The notes under the pieces: model-generated
Databases searched by the model: none
What the model was told of the DNA's origin: nothing
The model's input: only the letters and a program-made list of their open reading frames with translations
Position numbers and translations under genes: made by a program
Shown here: positions 35,184 to 43,504 of the stretch, piece after piece
Layout: the number at the start of each line of letters is the position of its first letter
Position numbering within the stretch: position 1 is the first letter of the stretch
Assembly (NCBI RefSeq): GCF_016919065.1
Contig: NZ_JAFFQA010000019.1
Span: 22,364-86,363 of the forward strand
Reading direction: 5' to 3'
Origin: Desulfobulbus rhabdoformis
GTDB taxonomy: Bacteria; Desulfobacterota; Desulfobulbia; Desulfobulbales; Desulfobulbaceae
Length of the DNA stretch: 64,000 bases

Positions 35184-38060
35184 TTAACTGAAATCGGAAA
35201 GATAAGCTAAAAAATCTTCTGAATTTAAAGGCTTGCTGTAATAAAATCCCTGGATTTGCTCACAACCACAGCGTTTGAGCCAGGCAAGCTGGTCCGCTGT
35301 CTCCACACCTTCGGCAACCACGGGAATACCAAGATTGTGGGCCATAAGAATGATGGTCTCCACCAGTTGCGCATCCGAGGGGTCTTCGGTGATGTCGCGA
35401 ATAAACGAACGATCAATTTTCAGGGTTTTAATGGGAAAACGTTTGAGGTAGGAAAGCGAGGAATATCCCGTGCCGAAATCATCAATGGCAATGGCAAACC
35501 CATGGCCGACCAACTCGTTGAGGGTGTCGATGGTTTTGGCCAGGTTTTTCATCATCGCAGTTTCCGTAATCTCCAGCTCAAGCTGGCTGCTGGGCAGGTT
35601 GAATGTCTGGAGAATATCGAGGATTCGTTCCACCAGGTTCTCCTGGACAAACTGCTGGGACGAAAGATTCACAGAGAGTATCAGAGCAGGTCCCTTCGCT
35701 GCGTTGAGCGCGCTTAAAAAGCGACAGGTCTGCTCCAGAACCAGTTCTCCAAGTGGGATAATCAGACCGGTTTCCTCGGCTAGGGGAATAAAATCAGCCG
35801 GGCTAACCAGCGATCCATCAGCCTGCTGCCAGCGCACCAGTGCCTCTGCGCCGACTATACGTTCGGAAAAGGGGTCGACTTTGGGCTGAAAAAAAACGGT
35901 AAATTCCCTATTTTGCACGGCCTGGCGTAGATTATTTTCAAGCTCCCGCAGGTAGGAAATCCGTTCACTTAAATCCGGGGTAAACAGGCAGGCGCTGTTT
36001 TTCCCCTGAGATTTCGCCTGATACATGGCGATGTCGGCGTGTTTGATCAGGGTTTCGGCGTTACTGCCGTCGTTTGGATAAAAGGCCGCGCCGATACTGG
36101 CGCTGACAAAAACCTCCTGGCCATCCACTTGAAAAGGGGCGGCCATACTTTTAAGCAATCGTTCAATAAGAGGGGGCACCACATCCTCGGAGGTAATGGC
36201 TGCCATCAACAGTAAAAATTCATCCCCTCCAAGCCGAGCCACGGTATCTTCTTCCCGGACCTGAGCCACCAGCCGGTTGGTGACCTGCAGCAGCAGGGTA
36301 TCTCCACTGGCATGCCCGAGGCTGTCGTTGATTTTTTTAAAGTTATCCAGGTCCAGGATAAGCACGACGAGTCGGGTCCCCCCTCGTCGAACATGGGCAA
36401 TGGAGACCTCAATGCGATCCATAGCCAGGCGCCGATTGGGCAATCCGGTCAGGCTGTCATGGTAGGCCTGGTGAACGATATGCTCTTTTTGCCGCTTTAA
36501 CTCGGTAATGTCATGAAACAACCCCACATAATGGGTGACTCGGTTTCCCTGATCGCGGATAGCGCTTATACTTAAAATCTGAGGAAAGTCCTCTCCTGTT
36601 TTTCGAGAGTTCCAGCTCTCACCGCTCCAGCGCCCGGTCTGTTTCAGCTCTTTTAACAGTTGGAGATAAAAGCTGATTTCATGCCGCTTGTTTTTGAACA
36701 TACGCACATTTTTGCCGAGCGTATCTTCAGGGGTATAGCGGGTGATATCGCTAAAGGCCTGATTAATTGTCAGGATATTTCCCTGAGCATCGGTAATAAC
36801 GATACCTTCCAGAGCCTGTTCCACCGCATTCCGATAAAGAAGCAGCTGTTCTTCAGCCCCTTTGCGTTCCCTGATTTCCTCAAGTAAATCCTGATTGACT
36901 TGAGAGAGTCGCAAAATATACCGGTTAAAATGGTGGCCTAACTCACCTATTTCCCCAAGACCGTCTTCTTCGGCCAGCACATCCAGATCTCCGCCAACAG
37001 CCTGCGCCATCTGACCGGCTAATCGTGCCAGAGGATTGGCAATCAGGTTCCCCAGAGTAAGTCCCAGAGGAAGCACTAAAACAAGAGCGATGAGGATAAT
37101 AAAGCCAATGATCCAGCTCAGACGCGCCAGCGGTTGTAAAAACTCCTCCTCATAAACCGTTGAGGCCACAATCCAATCAAGTTCTTGAATGTAGTTAAAA
37201 AAAACAATTTTTCGTTGCGGCTTTTCTTGGGAGGAATCCTTCCAGGTGTACACAAGCTGGCCATTTTTTTGCGCCAACATACGCTCGAATAACCGCTTGG
37301 CGGCAGGATTCCCCATGGTGTTGACATTTCCCACCATCCAGGGATGTTGGATCACATCGCCTGAACCACTAAAAATAAAGGCATAGCCGGTGCGTCCAAA
37401 GTGGTGGGCATTGAGCCCTTTGCGCAAATCCCTGGCAAGGAAGTTGAATTCGTGCTGGTAGCAGGTCACCGAAACAATCCAGTCCCAAGGTTGGAAGTAG
37501 GCCATAGCAAGGGTCTTGGGTGAGGTGGAGCTTTCTCCAGGATTCTTCCAGGTATAATCAAGCAAACCGGATTTTCGTGCAATCTGTTGGCGTATAAACG
37601 ACCTGTGAGAGATGTCTTTACCAATTAATGAAGCAGCGGGATGCACCTTCACGCGCCCTTGCGAGTTGATCACATAGACATACCCCTGATCACCGATATG
37701 TTGTTGCAAAAACAAGCGCTCCGCCTGATCTTGTGCTTCAGCACGGCTTAATGCGCCTACCTGCACCTGCCCTTCTAAAAAGCGCAGCGTATCAATGTTG
37801 ACCTGGGCAATTGTCTGCAGATGGTTGCGGATAGCAAGGTTGGCCGCATTTTCCACCACCTCTTTCACCGACAAGGTCGAGGTGGCCAGCTTTTCCATCA
37901 TATTGTTCCGCATGGTACTGTGGACAAAATGATAAATACCAACCCCGGTAATAATGATCACAAGGGCGGTTGAGAGGAAAAAAAGGTTCAGAATATGAAA
38001 ACGGATCGAACGTCGTCTGGAAAACAACGGCCTGAGTATGGGGGGGAGTTGATTAAACAT
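35184..38060 (-). CDS. Cache-HAMP-PAS-GGDEF-EAL cyclic-di-GMP enzyme
   Basis: The protein of about 958 residues has two membrane helices around a dCache periplasmic sensor (about 40-330), HAMP, PAS (GIVITDAQGNILTINQAF), a GGDEF domain with intact ARLGGDEF and an EAL domain with EALVRW, NLSSQQ, LEITETAMM, IDDFGTGYSSLSYL and AEGVET. Both catalytic sites look complete, so it could make or degrade cyclic-di-GMP; the net direction cannot be read from sequence. ATG 38060 is chosen because GGAG is 5 nt upstream; a longer frame to 38099 would overlap the small gene before it. Confidence 0.93.
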   Translation of the reverse strand: MFNQLPPILRPLFSRRRSIRFHILNLFFLSTALVIIITGVGIYHFVHSTMRNNMMEKLATSTLSVKEVVENAANLAIRNHLQTIAQVNIDTLRFLEGQVQVGALSRAEAQDQAERLFLQQHIGDQGYVYVINSQGRVKVHPAASLIGKDISHRSFIRQQIARKSGLLDYTWKNPGESSTSPKTLAMAYFQPWDWIVSVTCYQHEFNFLARDLRKGLNAHHFGRTGYAFIFSGSGDVIQHPWMVGNVNTMGNPAAKRLFERMLAQKNGQLVYTWKDSSQEKPQRKIVFFNYIQELDWIVASTVYEEEFLQPLARLSWIIGFIILIALVLVLPLGLTLGNLIANPLARLAGQMAQAVGGDLDVLAEEDGLGEIGELGHHFNRYILRLSQVNQDLLEEIRERKGAEEQLLLYRNAVEQALEGIVITDAQGNILTINQAFSDITRYTPEDTLGKNVRMFKNKRHEISFYLQLLKELKQTGRWSGESWNSRKTGEDFPQILSISAIRDQGNRVTHYVGLFHDITELKRQKEHIVHQAYHDSLTGLPNRRLAMDRIEVSIAHVRRGGTRLVVLILDLDNFKKINDSLGHASGDTLLLQVTNRLVAQVREEDTVARLGGDEFLLLMAAITSEDVVPPLIERLLKSMAAPFQVDGQEVFVSASIGAAFYPNDGSNAETLIKHADIAMYQAKSQGKNSACLFTPDLSERISYLRELENNLRQAVQNREFTVFFQPKVDPFSERIVGAEALVRWQQADGSLVSPADFIPLAEETGLIIPLGELVLEQTCRFLSALNAAKGPALILSVNLSSQQFVQENLVERILDILQTFNLPSSQLELEITETAMMKNLAKTIDTLNELVGHGFAIAIDDFGTGYSSLSYLKRFPIKTLKIDRSFIRDITEDPSDAQLVETIILMAHNLGIPVVAEGVETADQLAWLKRCGCEQIQGFYYSKPLNSEDFLAYLSDFS

Positions 38061-38088
38061 GGTAGCTCCGAGCATTAGACCCCAAAAT

Positions 38089-38310
38089 TTACCCTTCAAG
38101 AGTCCCGGTGCGGATTAATCCCCGATCAAGGTGAGAGGAGATTTTCAGAAGTAATTCTTCATCAAGCTGCGCCAGCAGTTCAAGCTCCAGTCCTGTGAGT
38201 TCAATGCCGAGTTGGTAACAGGCCTCGGGAAGCGAGCGGCTGGCCAAACGCCGAAACTGCTCGTCAGTCAGAAGTCGGCCAAGACAATATTCCACACCTT
38301 GCTGCGACAT
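38089..38310 (-). CDS. Small Os1348/NHLP-clan-like protein
   Basis: The 73-residue acidic protein begins VEYCLGRLLTDEQFRRLA and continues with ACYQLGIELTGLELELLAQLDEE. It resembles the short Os1348-type members of the nitrile-hydratase-leader-peptide clan (pattern V-LGRLLTD--FR---, then G-ELT--E---L). In some genomes such proteins are leader-bearing precursors of modified peptides; others are orphans. No modification enzyme gene is nearby, and there is no Gly-Gly cleavage site. AAGGAGG lies directly before ATG 38310. It lies 28 bp upstream of the GGDEF-EAL gene and is probably co-transcribed with it, so a small regulator or partner of that protein is another possibility. Confidence 0.7.
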   Translation of the reverse strand: MSQQGVEYCLGRLLTDEQFRRLASRSLPEACYQLGIELTGLELELLAQLDEELLLKISSHLDRGLIRTGTLEG

Positions 38311-38536
38311 ATTCCTCCTTCCCACTTAAAAAAATCCTGCATCCGTGACGGCGGGTGGTCACTCTACAACTTGCCCTATTCATGCGATACAGATTTTACA
38401 AAAAAACACTTGTAGTCGTTCAGCTTCACCTGCCTTCACGTATTCAGAGAAAATCTCACCATGCCTCATTCCTAACAAGGATAGCAGAATACATGCCACG
38501 TATTTTTGTCTTTAATTTCAATTTATTACAAAAACG

Positions 38537-38585
38537 AAAAAAACGAAAAATGTCCCCAGGAGAACAAGTTGTCCCTCTGGGGACA
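38537..38585 (-). terminator. Intrinsic terminator after the sigma-54-type regulator gene
   Basis: TGTCCCCAG (38551-38559) pairs with CTGGGGACA (38577-38585), with inner pairing ACAA/TTGT. Read on the minus strand it is followed by TTTTTCG and further T tracts. It closes the regulator transcript 13 bp after its stop. Confidence 0.85.
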
Positions 38586-38597
38586 ATTTATTCAAGT

Positions 38598-39950
38598 CTA
38601 ATAAAAAAATTTTCGCGTGGTTTTCAGAAGACGAGCAGCGGCTGATTTATTGTTGCCGCTCTGTTTGAGTGACCACTCTTTGAGCCGATCATGAACCGCC
38701 TCTAAAGAAAACTCTTCAGGACTAAAGTCAAAATGCAGGGAGAGCCTGGACTGCTCAGGTAGAAATGATGTATTTTCAGCCTGTTGAAGACGAAGATGCT
38801 GAGGTTGAATCAACTCACCATTGGTAATAATAGTCGCGTATTCCAGACGATTGCGCAGTTCACGCACATTTCCAGGCCAGTCATGGGCCAAAAGGAAATC
38901 CAGGGCTGACCGGGAGAGTCCAGGGAGCGGTTTTCCCTGATGCTGGCGGAAAGAGGCGAGAAAATGTTCCGCCAAGGCCGGAATATCCTCTTTTCGCTCG
39001 CGAAGTGGTGGAATATAAAGTGGAAATACATTGAGTCTAAAAAACAGGTCAGAACGGAACTGTCCCGTATGGGACAACTCTTTAAGGTCTCGATGGGTTG
39101 CGACTATCACACGAAAATCAGCCTTATGGGCCTGATCTGAGCCTAATTGCTCATACACCTTTTCCTCGAGCAACCGTAGCAGCTTAGCCTGGAGGAGAGA
39201 GGGCATGTCGCCGATTTCATCGAGAAAAAGGGTACCACCGCCCGCACGGGCACATTTGCCTTCACGCGCGGCTTCCGCGCCGGTAAAGGCGCCCTTCACA
39301 TGGCCAAAGAGTTCACTTTCCAACAAATTTTCGGGTATGGCTGCACAATTGACCGGAACAAAGGTCGCAGGAGAACAGCCGGACGCCGCATGAATAGCTC
39401 GCGCAAGCACCTCTTTCCCTGAGCCGGATTCTCCCAAAATACTCACTGTGGTCTCTGCAAAGGTGGCTACCTGTCTGGCCGCCTGCAATACCGCCCCCAT
39501 GGCCGGTGAGACGGTCTTGATACTTTCAAAACTGAACTGCTGCTTATAGTATCCCTCGATCTGATCGCAGCGCTGACGTAATCGTGCCCCTTCAAGGCTT
39601 CGGGCAACAGTGAGCAGAAGTTCCTCGCTGATTATGGGTTTGAGTAAATAATCGTCCGCCCCCTGCTTCATCGCCTGGACAGCAGACTCAACGCTTCCGT
39701 GGGCGGTGACAACCACAAAGGGTAACTCCGGAAATCGATTCTGCACCTCGGCCAGAAGGGAAAAGCCATCCAGCTCAGGCATAACCAGGTCAGAGAGGAT
39801 CAGGTCGACTCTCTGTTGCTGCATGATTTTAAGAGCAACACTGCCGTTTTCAGCGCAGGCGGTCTTGTAGCCAGCATCCTGCAGGTAATTGTTGAGGAGA
39901 AAGCGAAAACTTGTCTTGTCATCGACAATCAGTATTCTGGCTGGGCTCAT
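38598..39950 (-). CDS. Sigma-54-dependent response regulator, NtrC family, C-terminus cut short
   Basis: The 450-residue protein has a receiver with Asp54 (ILSDLVMPELDG), an AAA+ domain with Walker A GESGSGKE (173-180), the sigma-54-contact loop GAFTGA (220-225) and Walker B GGTLFLDEIG, and a Fis-type helix-turn-helix (NKSAAARLL). The chain ends at TTRKFFY, inside or just after the recognition helix, where relatives go on with about five to ten more residues. The stop follows a run of seven T; with six T the frame would read RKFFIRLE and then stop, which fits the family better. DNA binding may be weakened, or slippage may restore it. Its likely kinase is the hybrid kinase upstream on the same strand. 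Confidence 0.92.
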   Translation of the reverse strand: MSPARILIVDDKTSFRFLLNNYLQDAGYKTACAENGSVALKIMQQQRVDLILSDLVMPELDGFSLLAEVQNRFPELPFVVVTAHGSVESAVQAMKQGADDYLLKPIISEELLLTVARSLEGARLRQRCDQIEGYYKQQFSFESIKTVSPAMGAVLQAARQVATFAETTVSILGESGSGKEVLARAIHAASGCSPATFVPVNCAAIPENLLESELFGHVKGAFTGAEAAREGKCARAGGGTLFLDEIGDMPSLLQAKLLRLLEEKVYEQLGSDQAHKADFRVIVATHRDLKELSHTGQFRSDLFFRLNVFPLYIPPLRERKEDIPALAEHFLASFRQHQGKPLPGLSRSALDFLLAHDWPGNVRELRNRLEYATIITNGELIQPQHLRLQQAENTSFLPEQSRLSLHFDFSPEEFSLEAVHDRLKEWSLKQSGNNKSAAARLLKTTRKFFY

Positions 39951-40258
39951 AAATGCCTATCCTTTAGGGTGTCTTGAATAATTAGATTTTTCAATCAAGG
40001 TCAAGGATTGCTGACAATTTTACCGCAGGCATATAGTTGATATTCCGAGGATAAAATTTTCAGCATGACGCAGAGATTGGAAGAAAAAGCAATTATTCAA
40101 GATTCCCTTTACTTGCTGCACACAGCTTTCCGCTGCCATGGTTAATGGCCCCTCCCAAGAGAGCGGGACAAAAAATCAGTTCATCACAATAGGTAAGGGT
40201 GTCTTGAGTCATGAGGATATCTTGAATACGTATATTCAAGATTTTCCAACACAAGGAT
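39951..40258. other. Intergenic region with TCTTGAATA repeats
   Basis: This is 308 bp between the hybrid kinase and the sigma-54-type regulator. No gene is seen. It holds four copies of TCTTGAATA in both orientations and a 12-bp direct repeat (listed separately). A sigma-54 promoter (TGGCAC-N5-TTGC) was looked for and not found. Confidence 0.55.
39966..40241. repeat. TCTTGAATA inverted and direct repeats
   Basis: TCTTGAATAATT at 39972-39983 is matched exactly in reverse complement at 40091-40102. A tight palindrome, TCTTGAATA-CGTA-TATTCAAGA, is at 40220-40241. The 12-mer AGGGTGTCTTGA occurs at 39966 and again at 40196. The spacing and orientation suit several dimer sites for one regulator. 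The last palindrome is followed by TTTT on the plus strand, so a weak terminator is an alternative for that copy. Confidence 0.6.
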
Positions 40259-43219
40259 TCAAGTCTCTCTCTTTTCGGTTACAAACGCCGGAGGCTTTAA
40301 ATGACTGTAGAGCTTTTGCACCAATGAATTGAGTGCGCATAATGGCAGCTCGTCGGCCCCCTGATGAAGACGCAGGGCAAGCTCTCCTGCCTGCCCATCG
40401 GCCAGATAACCACACAAACCTTTCAGACTGTGTGCTGCTTCGAGAATCTGCTCACGATTGGAGAGCAAAAACGCCTGATCAAGCTTATTTTTCTCAGCTT
40501 CAATATCCTCCCAAAGCAGGTGGGCATAGGTAACAATACGCGCCTGATCAGATCCCATATCCACCATTACCTTTGCGTCTAATCCAAAGGATTGCAGCTC
40601 CTGGTCCGATTTGTTTTTCTGCTCGATTGCTCCGCTTTCACCGGTCTTGGCACGTGCACCTGTGCAATAAGTACGCAAAACAACACAGAGTTTCTGCAGA
40701 TCGAGAGGTTTGCACAGCACCTCCTGCATACCAGCCTGCAAGGCTCGTTCTCTGGTTCTCTCATCGGTATCAGCCGTATAGGCGATAATCGGTGTTTGTC
40801 CCTGCTTGAGCGCTCTTTCCCGGGAACGGAGCCGCCCGGCCAACTCCAAACCGTTGAGATTGGGCATCCATAAATCAAGAATAATACAGTCAAAAAGACG
40901 TTCTTCCACCCGTTTGAGCGCTTCCTCGCCGTTTTCTACAGTGATAACCCGGTGCCCCCACTCCCGCAAAGTTTTCTCCAGGAGCAAACGGTTAAAGCCG
41001 TTATCCTCTACGACCAAGACCAAAAGAGAGCTGGAAAGACCGCCGCACTCCTGTTCCAGCACAACCGGTGCACAGATTCGAACAGGCACCCTGACAGTAA
41101 AACAGCTTCCCTGACCAAGTTGACTCTGCACTTCAATGGATCCGCCCATAAGCGTCACCAACCGCTGAACAATGGCCAGCCCCAAACCGGTTCCACCGTA
41201 TCTTCGACTGATCCCCGGATCGATCTGTTGAAAAGGCTCAAAAAGAAGATCCTGCTTGCTTAAATCGATGCCAATACCAGTGTCCTCTACCTCAAGACGC
41301 AACCAGAAATAGTCGTCTTTCGCTGTGCTCCTTTCCCCTTGGACTCGAAGGACAACGGAACCATCGTCAGTAAATTTCAAGGCGTTGGCAAGGAGATTCG
41401 ACAGAACCTGACGTAATCTGGTTGCATCCCCCACAACCCAGGCGGGAAGCTCAGGCCCCAGCTCCAGATTCATGGTGACCCCGGCACTCTTATCGACAAG
41501 GGGCGTAAACTGCCAGCGCAGGAGCTCCAGCACCTCGACCAGGTTAAATGGAGCATCCTTAATGCGTAACTGTCCAGCCTCCACTCTGGACATATCGAGC
41601 ACATCGTTGACCAAGTCCATGAGGAGATGCGCTGATTGATCCAGGATATCAATATATTGACGCAATTGATCATCATCCGAGGTCCGACGGGCAAGACCAC
41701 TGAATCCAACCAGGGCATTGAGCGGGGTCCTGATTTCATGGCTGACCAGGGCAAGGAAATCAGACTTGACCTGACTGGCCTTTTCAGCGGCTTCACGCGC
41801 CTCGTTCAGCCGATCTTCATGCAGCTTCTTTTCCGTTAAATCAAAAGAATATCCAAAATAGGACTCCACTTCTCCCTGATCATTAAATCGGGGAATAAGG
41901 TCCGTGAGATGCCAGTGGAGATCTCCATTCCGGTCATAGATACGATACTCCACCCCACGTTGCTCCTCTCCACTACAAAGCAGCTTTTCCTTGTAGTGCT
42001 CACAGTGGGCAAGATCCTCGGGATGGACAAATTCCTTGAAATATTTGCCAACAACATCAGCCTCTTCAAAGCCAAGCTGCCTCCTGAAGCTGGGGGAGAC
42101 ATACGTTATCCTCCCCTTTGGGGTGATGGTGTAAATAATAGCATGACTGTTTTCAACCAGTGAACGATACTGTTCCCGGGCATCTCGCAAAGCTGATTCA
42201 GATTTTTTCCAGTCAGAAATATCCTGAATTATAAGGACATTGGCGGATTTCCCCTCAGCTCCTTCAGCCAGGGGGGTTGAGCGAATGCGAACATCCGCGC
42301 CGAGAACGGGCAAATACGTCTCCACCGTTTGCGGCGTTTGCGTCTGACAGATTGTTCTCTGGGGACAGTGATCAACCAGCTCCCCCAAACCACAGAGCAA
42401 GCGGCAACAGTGTTGCCCGACGATGGCTTCTTTGGAAAGCAGTAAACGCTCTACCAAGGCACTGTTCACCCGGGTTATGCGCCGTTTTCCATCAACGACG
42501 ATCAACATATTGGGTGAGGTATCAATGATACGTTCCCAGAAGATTTCCGAAGCTGCAATCTCACGTCTGCGACTCTCCGACTCATGGTAGAGTTCTTTAA
42601 GTTCACTGTGAGCATAAAAGGAAGATCTACGGTAGCGGTACCAGGTCGTGGAGACCAGGGTGCATATGACATTCACGGCAAGGTAACCGCTGAGCGGAGA
42701 TATCGGGTTGATATAGCTCTGTTTCGATTTAACCAGAACCAAAAGCAGAAAACTCCCCAGGCTCAAGGTGATCGGTGGCAACACCCGCCACAACCATTTG
42801 CCGGGCTGCAGGGTATATAGCGCCAGGATAACGCAGAAATCAAGAGGAATATAGCCGGTGTAATCAGGAGGCCTGGAGAGATTACCCAAAAGCACAAACA
42901 CCACTGTGCAGATTGCCAAGACCAGGATGAAACGGTCAAAATACACAGGATCGCGCAGGCGATTGATCCCAACCAGGATACCAAAGGAAAAACAGATATA
43001 AACACAGCGCAGGGCAACCACCCAAGGCAACAGAGGCTGGTTGTGCAGGAGCAGATAATCTGTACGGAGGAGCAAAAAATTGATCAGCAGGCCAAAGGCA
43101 ATCAGGAGGGAACATGTACGTACATCCTGAGGGAAAAAGGCGCTTCTGTACGTCTCATCGCCCGGGAGGCTCCGGGCCTGTATAACCTCGGCAAGCTTGT
43201 TGCTGACCATATCCCCCAT
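40259..43219 (-). CDS. Membrane hybrid histidine kinase with receiver and Hpt domain
   Basis: The 986-residue protein has about six membrane helices (30-190) without a large periplasmic loop, two PAS domains (about 225-470), and HisKA with LVSHEIRTPLNALVGF. The ATPase domain carries NLLANALKF, DTGIGID and GGTGLGLAIV. A receiver (LVVEDNGFNR, acceptor Asp in IILDLWMP) and a C-terminal Hpt with AHSLKGLCGYL complete a His-Asp-His phosphorelay in one chain. The final phosphate acceptor is likely the sigma-54-type regulator downstream. The start is unsure between ATG 43219 and ATG 43210; the second has a G-rich run just before it. Confidence 0.93.
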   Translation of the reverse strand: MGDMVSNKLAEVIQARSLPGDETYRSAFFPQDVRTCSLLIAFGLLINFLLLRTDYLLLHNQPLLPWVVALRCVYICFSFGILVGINRLRDPVYFDRFILVLAICTVVFVLLGNLSRPPDYTGYIPLDFCVILALYTLQPGKWLWRVLPPITLSLGSFLLLVLVKSKQSYINPISPLSGYLAVNVICTLVSTTWYRYRRSSFYAHSELKELYHESESRRREIAASEIFWERIIDTSPNMLIVVDGKRRITRVNSALVERLLLSKEAIVGQHCCRLLCGLGELVDHCPQRTICQTQTPQTVETYLPVLGADVRIRSTPLAEGAEGKSANVLIIQDISDWKKSESALRDAREQYRSLVENSHAIIYTITPKGRITYVSPSFRRQLGFEEADVVGKYFKEFVHPEDLAHCEHYKEKLLCSGEEQRGVEYRIYDRNGDLHWHLTDLIPRFNDQGEVESYFGYSFDLTEKKLHEDRLNEAREAAEKASQVKSDFLALVSHEIRTPLNALVGFSGLARRTSDDDQLRQYIDILDQSAHLLMDLVNDVLDMSRVEAGQLRIKDAPFNLVEVLELLRWQFTPLVDKSAGVTMNLELGPELPAWVVGDATRLRQVLSNLLANALKFTDDGSVVLRVQGERSTAKDDYFWLRLEVEDTGIGIDLSKQDLLFEPFQQIDPGISRRYGGTGLGLAIVQRLVTLMGGSIEVQSQLGQGSCFTVRVPVRICAPVVLEQECGGLSSSLLVLVVEDNGFNRLLLEKTLREWGHRVITVENGEEALKRVEERLFDCIILDLWMPNLNGLELAGRLRSRERALKQGQTPIIAYTADTDERTRERALQAGMQEVLCKPLDLQKLCVVLRTYCTGARAKTGESGAIEQKNKSDQELQSFGLDAKVMVDMGSDQARIVTYAHLLWEDIEAEKNKLDQAFLLSNREQILEAAHSLKGLCGYLADGQAGELALRLHQGADELPLCALNSLVQKLYSHLKPPAFVTEKRET

Positions 43220-43504
43220 CCCCTAGGTAGAACACTTTCTAACCTCTCTATTTTGCAATGAATTTATAGCTATTACCTCACTGCAGCCATAAAATCACAT
43301 CGTTTTTGTTAAATTTGCATTTTTTTGCGAACAACTTTGCCAATTCCCTTCAACCCCTTGGGGCGACGGACTTTTCATCTCTAAACAACAATCGGCATAT
43401 CTAGTGAGAAATGTTGAAAGAAAAAACTTTAAACGACCTTGGTGTGTGTTTTGCTTACCCCCCAAGCGAACCCTCTTCCTTTCAACCTCCACACTCTCTC
43501 CGAA

